From the NCBI GenBank assembly GCA_040758375.1, contig JBFLWE010000003.1, forward strand, positions 1 to 64,000: a stretch of DNA of 64,000 nt. The letters run 5' to 3'. Within the stretch, counting starts at the first letter, position 1. Every line of letters begins with the position of its first letter. This DNA comes from CAMLIZ01 sp040758375 (GTDB taxonomy: Bacteria > Pseudomonadota > Gammaproteobacteria > Burkholderiales > Burkholderiaceae_C). Under the pieces are notes generated by a model. The model saw only the letters and a program-made list of their open reading frames with translations, was not told the origin of the DNA and did no database searches. A program made the position numbers and the translations under genes. This document shows positions 24,511-32,658 of this stretch, piece after piece.

Positions 24511-25116
24511 TCAGCGTTGCTTGCGCTTGAGGGGAGCCACGCCCGCCTGCGCGCGCTGCCAGAGGTCGTGGGGATCCTCCGGGGCGGCGGGTCGCTGAGG
24601 CGGGGCGGCCGGCGCGCGGGCCGCCGCGGGTGGCTCGGCGGGTTGGACCAGCACCTCGCCCAGCAGGTCGAGCAGGCGAGTGCGCGCGCGCTGCGGATGC
24701 CGGCGGTAATAGGTCAGCACCAATCCGACGATGAAGCGCTCGTCCTCGTCTTGCGGCAACGGGCTCGGCTGCTCCTGCACCCGCGGGGCATCGGCCGGTG
24801 CTGCGCGGTCGCTGGGCGCGGCCGTTCCGTGGGGCAGGTCCATCCAGCCCGGCGGCTTGTGGCAGAGCTGCTCGAACTGCCTGGCCAGGCGCTCGCCGAT
24901 CTGGCGTGCACGGCTCTTGATCTGGCTCCAGTAGCTGGGCTGGATCTGCAGCCGCTCGGCGAAACGGCGCTCCAGGCCGCGCAAGGTGGCGGCGTCGGGA
25001 TCCTTGACGGTGTTGTGGACGAACTCGTCGAACAAGGCGAGCGCATTGTCCAGCCGGACCTGGGCAATGTCGCGTGGGCCTGCATGCATGGGCGGCAATG
25101 ATAAATCTTGGTTCAT
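24511..25116 (-). CDS. Putative DNA-binding protein with an XRE-like helix-turn-helix
   Basis: 201 residues from ATG 25116. The segment ALFDEFVHNTV through RFAERLQIQPSYWSQIKSR and ARQIGERLARQFEQ (residues ~25-85) reads like a Cro/C1-type HTH, as in proteins where 'SYLSQI..G.R.IG..LAR.IE' follows. A Pro/Ala-rich linker follows, then a helical part (DERFIVGLVLTYYRRHPQRA) and a low-complexity tail. It is divergent from htpG, 126 bases away. A role as regulator is inferred. The palindrome 60-100 bases beyond its 3' end could be a target. Confidence 0.6.
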   Translation of the reverse strand: MNQDLSLPPMHAGPRDIAQVRLDNALALFDEFVHNTVKDPDAATLRGLERRFAERLQIQPSYWSQIKSRARQIGERLARQFEQLCHKPPGWMDLPHGTAAPSDRAAPADAPRVQEQPSPLPQDEDERFIVGLVLTYYRRHPQRARTRLLDLLGEVLVQPAEPPAAARAPAAPPQRPAAPEDPHDLWQRAQAGVAPLKRKQR

Positions 25117-25177
25117 CTCGCAGCCCGAGATGGAGGCCGCAGCGCCGATCGCAAGCCCGGGCGCACAATCGCCCACC

Positions 25178-25205
25178 CTTGAAAGCGCAACGGCCGGCCC
25201 TATCT
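25178..25205 (+). promoter_or_regulatory. Sigma-32 (heat-shock) promoter of htpG
   Basis: CTTGAAA at 25178-25184, a 13-base spacer, then CCCTATCT at 25198-25205. This closely follows the sigma-32 pattern CTTGAAA-N11-16-CCCCATnT and stands 37 bases before the htpG ATG. Confidence 0.8.
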
Positions 25206-25242
25206 GCCAGCGCGCACAACCCCTTGCAACGCGTTGAACGCC

Positions 25243-27153
25243 ATGCACAAACAGACGATGTCCTTCCAGGCCGAGGTCAAGCAGATCCTGCACCTCGTGA
25301 CCCACTCGCTGTACTCGAACAAGGAGATCTTCCTGCGGGAGCTGATCTCCAACGCCTCGGACGCCTGCGACAAGCTGCGCTACGAGGCGCTGAACAACAA
25401 TGGCCTCTATGAGGACCGGCCCAACCTGGAGATCCGGGTCAGTTTCGACCCTGAGGCCAAGACGATCACCATCCGGGACAACGGCATCGGCATGAGCGCC
25501 GAGGAGGCGGTGGCCCACCTGGGCACCATCGCCAAGAGCGGTACCCGAGAGTTCATGGCCAAGCTCGAGGGCGACCAGAAGAAAGACGCCAACCTGATCG
25601 GCCAGTTCGGCGTGGGCTTCTACTCCGGCTTCATCGTGGCCGACCGCATTACCGTGGAGTCGCGCCGCGCCGGTCTTGCACCGGAAGAGGGGGTGCGCTG
25701 GGCTTCAGACGGCACCGGCGACTTCGAGGTGGAGACCATCACGCGTGCCGAACGCGGCACCGACGTGATCCTGCACCTGCGCGAGGGCGAGGAAGAATTC
25801 CTCAAGACCTGGCGTCTGAAGTCCATCGTCTCGAAGTACTCCGACCACATCTCGCTGCCCATCCTGATGCGCAAGGAGCAGTGGGACGCCGACAAGTCCG
25901 AGACCCGGCTCACCGACGAATGGGAGACCGTCAACAAGGCTGCCGCGTTGTGGACCCGCCCGAAGAGCGAGATCACCGACGCGCAGTACCAGGAGTTCTA
26001 CAAACAAATCAGCTACGACAGCGACCCGCCGCTGGCCTACACCCACAACCGGGTCGAGGGCCGCACCGAGTACACGCAGCTGCTGTACATCCCCGCGAAG
26101 GCGCCGTTCGACCTGTGGAACCGCGACAAGCGCGGCGGGGTGAAGCTCTACGTCAAGCGCGTGTTCATCATGGACGATGCCGAGGCGCTGATGCCGGTGT
26201 ACCTGCGCTTCGTGAAGGGCGTGATCGACTCGGCCGACCTGCCGCTGAACGTGTCGCGCGAACTGCTGCAGGAAAGCCGCGACGTCAAGGCCATCCGCGA
26301 AGGCTCCACCAAGCGGGTGCTGTCGATGCTGGAAGACGTGGCCGAGAACCAGAAAGACAAGTACGCCGCGTTCTGGAAGGAGTTCGGCGCGGTGCTGAAG
26401 GAAGGCATCGGCGAGGACCACCAGAACAAGGAGCGCCTGGCCAAGCTGCTGCGCTTTGCCTCCACGCATGCCGACGAGGGCGTGTCCTTTGCCGACTACC
26501 TGGGCCGCATGAAGGAAGGCCAGGACGCCATCTACTACATCACCGCCGACACGCTGGCCGCGGCAAAGAACAGCCCGCAGCTCGAGATCTTCCGCAAGAA
26601 GGGCATCGAGGTGCTGTTGCTGGCGGACCGGGTGGACGAGTGGATGCTGGCCCATTTGTACGAGTTCGAGGGCAAGCCACTGCAAAGCGTGGCCAAGGGC
26701 GCGGTGGACCTCGGCAAGCTGCAGGACGAGGAAGAGAAGAAGAAGGCCGAGGAGGCCGCCGGCGCGATCAAGCCGGTGATCGGGCGGCTGAAGCAGGTGC
26801 TCAAGGACCGGGCCAAGGACGTGCGCGTCACCACGCGCCTGGTCGACTCGCCGGCCTGCCTGGTCACCGAAGAAGGCGACATGAGCGCCCACCTCGCGCG
26901 GCTGCTCAAGCAGGCCGGGCAGACCGCGCCCGCGGTGCAGCCCGTGCTGGAGATCAACCCCGACCATCCGCTGGTGAAACGGCTCGACCAGGACGAGCGC
27001 TTCGACGATCTCGCGCACATCCTGTTCGACCAGGCCTGGCTGGCCGAAGGCGGACAGCTCGAGGATCCCGCGGCCTATGTGCAAAGGGTGACCCGGCTGC
27101 TGAGCGCCGGCGGCGAAGCCACCGCTGCAGGCAAGGCCCGACCGTCGGCCTGA
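25243..27153 (+). CDS. htpG: Molecular chaperone HtpG (bacterial Hsp90)
   Basis: ATP-dependent dimeric chaperone in the cytoplasm that remodels clients with DnaK. 636 residues from ATG 25243 (MHKQTMSFQAEVKQ). A TTG nine bases upstream is in frame but gives a less usual N-terminus. The GHKL ATPase motifs are NKEIFLRELISNASDA, IRDNGIGM, GTIAKSG and GQFGVGFYSGF. The middle domain has RVFIMDDAE and LPLNVSRELLQ. The C-terminal dimerisation domain is complete. A heat-shock promoter precedes it. It ends four bases from the convergent srkA. Confidence 0.98.
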   Translation: MHKQTMSFQAEVKQILHLVTHSLYSNKEIFLRELISNASDACDKLRYEALNNNGLYEDRPNLEIRVSFDPEAKTITIRDNGIGMSAEEAVAHLGTIAKSGTREFMAKLEGDQKKDANLIGQFGVGFYSGFIVADRITVESRRAGLAPEEGVRWASDGTGDFEVETITRAERGTDVILHLREGEEEFLKTWRLKSIVSKYSDHISLPILMRKEQWDADKSETRLTDEWETVNKAAALWTRPKSEITDAQYQEFYKQISYDSDPPLAYTHNRVEGRTEYTQLLYIPAKAPFDLWNRDKRGGVKLYVKRVFIMDDAEALMPVYLRFVKGVIDSADLPLNVSRELLQESRDVKAIREGSTKRVLSMLEDVAENQKDKYAAFWKEFGAVLKEGIGEDHQNKERLAKLLRFASTHADEGVSFADYLGRMKEGQDAIYYITADTLAAAKNSPQLEIFRKKGIEVLLLADRVDEWMLAHLYEFEGKPLQSVAKGAVDLGKLQDEEEKKKAEEAAGAIKPVIGRLKQVLKDRAKDVRVTTRLVDSPACLVTEEGDMSAHLARLLKQAGQTAPAVQPVLEINPDHPLVKRLDQDERFDDLAHILFDQAWLAEGGQLEDPAAYVQRVTRLLSAGGEATAAGKARPSA

Positions 27154-27156
27154 CGG

Positions 27157-28179
27157 CTACCAGAGAGACAAGGGCGGCGGCGCGTCCATCGCCTCGAGCT
27201 GCTCGTGCAGCTGCGTCGTCTGCTGCGACCAGTATGCCTCGGTACCGAACCACGGGAACGCGGCGGGAAAGGCGGGGTCGCTCCAGCGTTCTGCCAGCCA
27301 GGCGCTGTGGTGGATCATGCGCAGCGTGCGCAGGGGTTCGATCAGCGCCAGCTCTCGCCGCTCGAATGGCACGAAGGTCTCATAGCCTTCGAGCAGCAGC
27401 ACGAGCTGCCGCCCCATGGTGCTGGCGCCGCCGGAGACCAGCATCCACAAGTCCTGGATGGCCGGGCCGGTGCAGGCGTCGTCCAGGTCCACGAAGTGCG
27501 GCCCCTCGCCTTCGCGCCACAGCACATTGCCCGGATGGCAGTCGCCGTGCAGGCGCAACGTGCGCACCGGGCCGACGTCGGCGAACACCTGCTCCACGCG
27601 TGCAAGCGCGGCATCGCAGGCGTTTGTCCATGCCGCCCGCTGCGTGTGGGGCAGGAAGTCGCTGTCGGCGAGCAGCCGCCGCGCGCGGTGGCCGAAGGTC
27701 TGGATGTCCAGTGCTCGGCGATGGACGAACGGCCGCACGCGCCCGACCTGGTGTATGCGTGCGATGAAGCGGCCCAGCCATTGCAGCGTCTCGGGATCGT
27801 CGAGTTCCGGGGCACGCCCGGCGCGTCGCTCGCTCACGCTGAAGCGGTGCACCACGCCCCCGAGCGTGGTGTGGGCGAGGGTGAGCCCGTCGGCGTTCAG
27901 CGCCAGGGGCGGTACCACCGGCACGTCGGCGGCCGCGAGCTCCAGTGCGAAGGCATGCTCCTCCAGGATTTGGGCGTCGCTCCAACGGGCCGGTCGGTAG
28001 AACTTGGCCACCACCACGCGGCCGTCTTCCAGGAAGACCTGGAACACGCGGTTCTCGTAGGAATTCAGCTGCAGCAGGCGGCCGTCACCCCGCAGCCCCA
28101 CGCCATCGAGCGCGTCGAGCACGGCCTGCGGCGTGAGCGCCGCGTACGGCTCGGGAGGTGTCAGGGGGGAGTCGGGCAT
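27157..28179 (-). CDS. srkA: Stress response protein kinase SrkA (YihE-like)
   Basis: Serine/threonine kinase of the APH/choline-kinase fold, thought to counter stress-induced death in E. coli. 340 residues from ATG 28179. The ATP-binding part includes LNSYENRVFQVFLEDG and VVVAKFYRP. Catalytic loop LHGDCHPGNVLW and metal-binding FVDLDDAC are intact. The C-terminus has WLAERWSDPAFP and WFGTEAYWSQQ typical of YihE. It is convergent with htpG with a three-base gap and no room for a terminator between them. Confidence 0.93.
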   Translation of the reverse strand: MPDSPLTPPEPYAALTPQAVLDALDGVGLRGDGRLLQLNSYENRVFQVFLEDGRVVVAKFYRPARWSDAQILEEHAFALELAAADVPVVPPLALNADGLTLAHTTLGGVVHRFSVSERRAGRAPELDDPETLQWLGRFIARIHQVGRVRPFVHRRALDIQTFGHRARRLLADSDFLPHTQRAAWTNACDAALARVEQVFADVGPVRTLRLHGDCHPGNVLWREGEGPHFVDLDDACTGPAIQDLWMLVSGGASTMGRQLVLLLEGYETFVPFERRELALIEPLRTLRMIHHSAWLAERWSDPAFPAAFPWFGTEAYWSQQTTQLHEQLEAMDAPPPLSLW

Positions 28180-28239
28180 GGTCTCGCATCGTAGCGGCCG
28201 CAAAGGCCGTGCCTTGGCGGGCTTGGATGCGAGCGCGGT

Positions 28240-29034
28240 TCAGTGCCGGCCGGCGCCGAAGCGCGGCGAGTCCACCACCACGCCGGCGATGTCGCCGCCG
28301 TCGTCCTTGCTCGGCGGGGTCTCGTCCCCGGCGCGCGGCTGGCGCGCCGCAGCCGTGGACGACAGCGCGCCGAAGCCGCTGGGGTTGCTGAAGTCGGTGC
28401 GGCTGTCCGGCGAGAAAAACGAATCCTGGAAGAAGCTCGAGTCGTGCCACAACGCGGTGCGCTCGCGGCGGCGGCTGGCCACGGTGTTCGACAAGGCGTC
28501 GCGCGCCTGGTGCAGCGTGGGCGAGGGCTGGGGGCCGCGTGCGGCTCCACTGTGCGGCACCAGCAGTTGCAGTTCGGGAATCGAAGGCATGTGGTCGACC
28601 GGGCAGCGCAGGTAGCGCACGCGGCAGGCCGCGAGCACCGACTGCTTGATCTGCAGCGCCCGGCGCGACACCCCGCGCTCGGTCTCCAGATCGATCGCCG
28701 CCAGCACCCTGCCATTGGCGCTGCAAATCGCAAAGGTGACGTGGCTGGAGCCCAGCAGGTCATACCAGAAGCGCACTTCCTGCGGGTCATTGGGCTGGCA
28801 GAAGCGCACCAGGGGCAGCTTCGACAGCACGATGTGGTGCGGCAGCGCTTCGCGCAACTGCCGGTAGATGCGCCGCTCGTCGGTGCTGAACACCGGCCTC
28901 GGCACCAGCTTCCACTCGGTGGGCAAGGGGGGCGGGGTGGCCGGCTTGCGCTGGCGCAGCCCGAACAGCAGCGCCAGCGGCACGAGCAAGGCCACTGCGA
29001 CCAGCGCAATGATCCACGGGAGCGTTTGCTGCAT
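28240..29034 (-). CDS. Membrane-anchored DUF2726 protein
   Basis: 264 residues. One N-terminal membrane helix (PWIIALVAVALLVPLALLFG), then PVFSTDERRIYRQLREALP, IVLSKLPLVRFC and the FAICSANGRVLAAIDLE region, which together match DUF2726. That domain has a nuclease-like fold by distant similarity, but no activity is known. The last ~100 residues are low-complexity, Ser/Arg/Asp-rich. ATG 29034 is chosen because the helix follows directly; ATG 29088 would add 18 residues. It precedes srkA by 60 bases on the same strand. Confidence 0.75.
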   Translation of the reverse strand: MQQTLPWIIALVAVALLVPLALLFGLRQRKPATPPPLPTEWKLVPRPVFSTDERRIYRQLREALPHHIVLSKLPLVRFCQPNDPQEVRFWYDLLGSSHVTFAICSANGRVLAAIDLETERGVSRRALQIKQSVLAACRVRYLRCPVDHMPSIPELQLLVPHSGAARGPQPSPTLHQARDALSNTVASRRRERTALWHDSSFFQDSFFSPDSRTDFSNPSGFGALSSTAAARQPRAGDETPPSKDDGGDIAGVVVDSPRFGAGRH

Positions 29035-29158
29035 CAGCGTGACCCGGCCTCGCGTCGTGCCGGCCGGGGAGCGTGGCCGCAGCGACATTCAGTTGCAATT
29101 GCGCCATGTTAACCGGCGGTATCGAGGCGGCCATCCCCGAACCGCGGGCGGCTGCGCT

Positions 29159-29875
29159 TCAGCCTTCGGCTGCCCGACCGGTCTTTGCGAGATCGCTTCG
29201 CAACCGTGCCACTGTGCGCGCAAGGTCGTCCATGCGGCGAGCCTGGCGCTTGAGCTGGTAGTCCAGCTCCGCTGCGCGGTCCTCCAGCAACTGGCCGACG
29301 CGCGAGGCGATGTCCTCCGGCGGCAGCTTGAGCACGGCCTGCGACTCCGAACCCTCCCGGTGCACGCGCGCGCCGGCACTGCGCGCGATGTGCAGCATGG
29401 CCGTGTTCTCGCTAAGCGCTTGGATGAGAAGGGTGTCCACCCCCCGGTTGCGGGCATGCAACACCGCGTGATCGAACAGCCGCCCACCATAGCCCCGGCC
29501 CCGCGCCCGTGGCAGCACGGAAACGCCGAACTCGGCGGTGGCCTGACCAGACTCGCCCTCGTCAAGGTACGCCAGATGCGCCATGGCGATCAGTTCCAGC
29601 CGGCGGTTGAAGATGCCGAACACCTCGTCGCGCTGGAAGTTGATGTGCTCCACGTAGCGCCGGATCTGCTCGTCGGAAGCCGCATACCCAAACCGAAGAT
29701 AGCGGTCACTTTCCGTCAAAGCCATCAGATGGGTGAGGATGCGCGCGCGGTGGCGTTCGGCCAAAGAGCGGATCGGCACCCAACGGAAGCCGCCCTCCGC
29801 CGGGGCGGGGGGGCGGTCGTGGCGGTCCGCGCGAAAGGTGCCGGGCCGTTTGAGGAAGTCGCCTGGATAGCCCAT
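29159..29875 (-). CDS. GNAT-family N-acetyltransferase
   Basis: 238 residues. The acetyl-CoA binding motif is VLPRARGRGYGGRLFDHA (motif A, RxxGxG), preceded by AMAHLAYLDEGESGQATAEF. RARILTHLMALTESDRYLRFG near residue 43 is typical of a subgroup of bacterial GNATs annotated as stress or amino-acid acetyltransferases. The C-terminal ~60 residues after the fold are charged and likely a coiled coil (LEDRAAELDYQLKRQARRMD). The substrate cannot be told. Confidence 0.85.
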   Translation of the reverse strand: MGYPGDFLKRPGTFRADRHDRPPAPAEGGFRWVPIRSLAERHRARILTHLMALTESDRYLRFGYAASDEQIRRYVEHINFQRDEVFGIFNRRLELIAMAHLAYLDEGESGQATAEFGVSVLPRARGRGYGGRLFDHAVLHARNRGVDTLLIQALSENTAMLHIARSAGARVHREGSESQAVLKLPPEDIASRVGQLLEDRAAELDYQLKRQARRMDDLARTVARLRSDLAKTGRAAEG

Positions 29876-29987
29876 GTGTCGTGTCCTAGGTATTAACCCT
29901 GATGCTACAGGAACCTGCCAGGCGCGGACTTGCGCTGGCTCGTGGCGCAGACGCCGGCCGGGCTCGCCGTGGCGGCGTGCGATCGGC

Positions 29988-30148
29988 TATACTGCCGGGC
30001 TTTCCCGACAACGGCCGGGGAAGAACGCCTGCCGAAGAGGCCGCCTGAACGAAGCGGCACCTGCGCCAAGCGTTGCACCTGAGCGTGCCAGGCCGTGAAC
30101 CGGTGGACCGCGGCTTCTTGCCGCGGCGAGCCTCCTGCGAGAACCCTC
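29988..30148 (+). promoter_or_regulatory. rplM-rpsI promoter -10 and structured leader
   Basis: TATACT (29988-29993) is a good -10 with no strong -35. The ~150-base leader includes a hairpin CCGCGGC-TTCTT-GCCGCGG (30108-30126) ending 22 bases before the rplM ATG, and no strong Shine-Dalgarno. L13 (rplM product) autoregulation through its leader is known in other bacteria, so this may be its operator. That is inferred. Confidence 0.5.
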
Positions 30149-30577
30149 ATGAAGACCTTCAGCGCCAAGCCGGCCGAGGTGAAGCACGAGTGGTATGTGA
30201 TTGACGCCACCGACAAGGTGCTCGGACGTGTCGCCAGCGAAGTGGCACTCCGTTTGCGCGGCAAGCACAAGGCCATTTACACGCCTCACGTCGATACCGG
30301 CGATTTCATCATCGTCGTCAATGCCGACAAGATCCGCGTCACGGGCAACAAGGCCACGGACAAGGTGTACTACCGTCACTCGGGGTTCCCCGGCGGCATC
30401 TACGCCACGAAGTTCAAGGACATGCAAGCCAAGCACCCCGGCCGTGCGCTGGAAAAGGCCGTCAAGGGCATGTTGCCCAAGGGCCCGCTGGGCTACGCGA
30501 TGGTGAAGAAGCTGAAGGTGTATGCCGGTGGTTCCCACCCGCACACCGCCCAGCAACCCAAGGTCCTCGAGATCTAA
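30149..30577 (+). CDS. rplM: 50S ribosomal protein L13
   Basis: Early-assembling large subunit protein that binds 23S rRNA. 142 residues, standard length. MKTFSAKPAEVKHEWYVIDA, the LGRVASEVALRLRGKHK block, YYRHSGFPGG and MLPKGPLGYAM are all L13 signatures. ATG 30149 matches known L13 starts. The next gene, rpsI, begins nine bases after the stop. Confidence 0.99.
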   Translation: MKTFSAKPAEVKHEWYVIDATDKVLGRVASEVALRLRGKHKAIYTPHVDTGDFIIVVNADKIRVTGNKATDKVYYRHSGFPGGIYATKFKDMQAKHPGRALEKAVKGMLPKGPLGYAMVKKLKVYAGGSHPHTAQQPKVLEI

Positions 30578-30586
30578 GGACAGGCG

Positions 30587-30979
30587 ATGATCGGAAACTG
30601 GAACTACGGCACCGGCCGCCGCAAATCCTCGGTGGCTCGCGTGTTCATCAAGAAGGGCAACGGCCAGATCCTGGTCAACGGCAAGCCGGTGGAGCAGTAC
30701 TTCGGCCGCCAGACCTCGATCATGATCGTCAAGCAGCCGCTGCTGCTGACGAACAACGCCGAGGCCTTCGACATCAAGGTCAACGTGCACGGCGGCGGCG
30801 AGTCCGGCCAGGCTGGCGCGGTGCGCCACGGCATCACCCGCGCGCTGATCGACTACGACGCGGCGCTCAAGAGCGAGCTGAGCCGCGCCGGCTTCGTCAC
30901 CCGCGACGCGCGTGAAGTCGAGCGCAAGAAGGTCGGCCTGCACGGCGCCCGCCGCCGCAAGCAGTTCAGCAAGCGCTGA
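30587..30979 (+). CDS. rpsI: 30S ribosomal protein S9
   Basis: Small subunit head protein whose C-terminal Lys-Arg reaches the P-site tRNA. 130 residues, MIGNWNYGTGRRKSSVARVF at the start, VHGGGESGQAGAVRHGITRA in the middle, and RKKVGLHGARRRKQFSKR at the end, the universal S9 tail. Co-transcribed with rplM and followed by an intrinsic terminator. Confidence 0.99.
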   Translation: MIGNWNYGTGRRKSSVARVFIKKGNGQILVNGKPVEQYFGRQTSIMIVKQPLLLTNNAEAFDIKVNVHGGGESGQAGAVRHGITRALIDYDAALKSELSRAGFVTRDAREVERKKVGLHGARRRKQFSKR

Positions 30980-30999
30980 TCGTTTCTGGCACTTCTGCC

Positions 31000-31034
31000 G
31001 CAAAGCCGCCCTGCGAAGGCGGCTTTGCTCTTTT
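31000..31034 (+). terminator. Terminator after rpsI
   Basis: An 11-bp stem GCAAAGCCGCC/GGCGGCTTTGC (31000-31010 with 31018-31028), a 7-base loop and the T-rich tail TCTTTT. It ends the rplM-rpsI operon. Confidence 0.88.
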
Positions 31035-31057
31035 GCCGCCTGCTTCTGCCCCCAGAT

Positions 31058-31073
31058 ATGGGATCATTCCCAT
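31058..31073. promoter_or_regulatory. Inverted repeat upstream of erpA
   Basis: ATGGGA-TCAT-TCCCAT, perfect 6-base arms, 23 bases before the erpA ATG. It could be an operator or a leader hairpin. It does not match the IscR sites I know. Confidence 0.4.
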
Positions 31074-31095
31074 CCTCTTTCCGGAGCTTTCTGCC

Positions 31096-31464
31096 ATGAC
31101 CGCCGTTGCCGAACAGACCCCCAGCACCGAGATGCCCGCACCGCTGATCTTCACCGACAGTGCTGCCGCCAAGGTGGCGGATCTGGTGGCCGAGGAAGGC
31201 AATCCCGACCTGAAGCTGCGGGTGTTCGTGCAGGGCGGCGGCTGCTCCGGCTTCCAGTACGGCTTCACCTTCGACGAGATCGCCAACGAAGACGACACGC
31301 AGATGGTGAAGAACGGCGTGACGCTGCTCATCGACGCGATGAGCCTGCAGTACCTGATGGGCGCAGAGATCGACTACAAGGAAGATCTGCAGGGCGCGCA
31401 GTTCGTGATCAAAAACCCGAACGCGACCACCACCTGCGGGTGCGGCTCCAGCTTCTCCGCCTGA
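31096..31464 (+). CDS. erpA: Iron-sulfur cluster insertion protein ErpA
   Basis: A-type carrier that delivers Fe-S clusters to apoproteins. 122 residues. The three cluster-binding cysteines are present: VQGGGCSGFQYGF and near the C-terminus TTTCGCGSSFSA. MTAVAEQTP at 31096 starts the protein, with APLIFTDSAAAKVADLVAEE as the first family block. Downstream of rpsI after a terminator, as is typical in Burkholderiales, so it has its own promoter. Confidence 0.97.
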   Translation: MTAVAEQTPSTEMPAPLIFTDSAAAKVADLVAEEGNPDLKLRVFVQGGGCSGFQYGFTFDEIANEDDTQMVKNGVTLLIDAMSLQYLMGAEIDYKEDLQGAQFVIKNPNATTTCGCGSSFSA

Positions 31465-31484
31465 GACTGCCGCTTGCGCACCGA

Positions 31485-31508
31485 ACAAGCCGCCCTCGGG
31501 CGGCTTGT
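31485..31508. terminator. Bidirectional hairpin between erpA and anmK
   Basis: A 10-bp stem ACAAGCCGCC/GGCGGCTTGT (31485-31494 with 31499-31508) and a CTCG loop sit between the convergent stops. Tails are weakly T-rich, so a shared terminator is likely but not proved. Confidence 0.65.
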
Positions 31509-31521
31509 CGCTTCGCGGGGC

Positions 31522-32631
31522 TCAGCGCGGATACAGCGCACCCAGGATGCGCGGGCCGCGCGCGCCGGTCACCTCGACCCGGTTGCCCGGCTGGCGCTCG
31601 ACGAAGGCGTGTGCCAGCCAGGCGAAGGCCGCTGCTTCCACTTGCAGTGGCGGCAGCCCGCGCTCGGCGGTGCTGCGCAGCGGCAGGCCCGGGAGCTGCG
31701 CCGAGAGCCGGCGCAGCAGGTCGCGATTGAAGGCGCCGCCGCCGCACACCAGCAGCTCGGCCGACCGCGGGGCGTGTTGCCGCAGGGCATCCGCCACCGT
31801 GCAGGCCGTGAACTCGGCCAAAGTCGATTGCACGTCTCGCGGGTCTGCCTGTGCCGCGTGCGCGGCGACGTGTCGGCCCAGCCACTCGAGGTGGAAGAGG
31901 TCGCGGCCGGTGCTCTTGGGCGGCTGCTCGGAAAGGTAGGGCTCGGTGAGCAGGGACTGCAGCAGCGGGTGCAGCACCCGCCCGCCGGCACCCCATGTGC
32001 CACCGTCGTCAAAGGGCTTGCCTGTGTGGCGCTCGCACCAGGCGTCGAGCAACGCGTTGGCAGGCCCGCAATCGAAGCCCAGCACGGTGCCGTCGGCCGC
32101 GATCAGGCTCAGGTTGCTGATGCCGCCCAGGTTGAGCACGGCCACCGCTTGACCCGGGCGGCCGAAGGCGGCGGCATGGAAGGCCGGTACCAGCGGCGCG
32201 CCCTGCCCACCGGCGGCCACGTCGCGGCTGCGGAAGTCGCAGACCACGTCGATGCCCGTGAGCTCGGCCAGCAGCGCGCCGTTGTTCAGCTGTAGCGTGT
32301 AGCCGCGGCCGTCGAACGCTCCTGGCCGATGGCGCACTGTCTGGCCATGGGCACCGAGGGCGTGCACGCGGTCTGTCAGCGTGCCGCTTTCAGCGAGCAC
32401 TTGGCGCACCGCCGCCGCATAGACCTGCACCAAGGCGTTGGCGGCCAGGGCGGCGCGATGCAGCTCATCGGCGCCGCTGCGGTTCAGGCTGAGCAGCTCG
32501 CTGCGCAAAGTCGGGGGAAAGGGCAGGTGCGCATGGGCCTGGACCTGCACGCCGGCGCCGCCGATCTGCGCCAGCACCGCGTCCACGCCGTCCAGCGAGG
32601 TGCCGGACATCAGGCCGATGTACAGGCTCAT
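31522..32631 (-). CDS. anmK: Anhydro-N-acetylmuramic acid kinase
   Basis: Recycles peptidoglycan sugar by turning 1,6-anhydroMurNAc plus ATP into MurNAc-6-phosphate. 369 residues, family length. The phosphate-binding start is LYIGLMSGTSLDGVDAV. ALGAHGQTVRHRPG, VAVLNLGGISNLSLI and LVCGGGAFNRDLL are characteristic. The stop is 13 bases from the shared hairpin. The M23 peptidase lies upstream on the same strand, 28 bases away, suggesting a cell-wall turnover pair. Confidence 0.95.
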   Translation of the reverse strand: MSLYIGLMSGTSLDGVDAVLAQIGGAGVQVQAHAHLPFPPTLRSELLSLNRSGADELHRAALAANALVQVYAAAVRQVLAESGTLTDRVHALGAHGQTVRHRPGAFDGRGYTLQLNNGALLAELTGIDVVCDFRSRDVAAGGQGAPLVPAFHAAAFGRPGQAVAVLNLGGISNLSLIAADGTVLGFDCGPANALLDAWCERHTGKPFDDGGTWGAGGRVLHPLLQSLLTEPYLSEQPPKSTGRDLFHLEWLGRHVAAHAAQADPRDVQSTLAEFTACTVADALRQHAPRSAELLVCGGGAFNRDLLRRLSAQLPGLPLRSTAERGLPPLQVEAAAFAWLAHAFVERQPGNRVEVTGARGPRILGALYPR

Positions 32632-32658
32632 GAACGGCGTGGCGGCCGTCGGGCCGCG

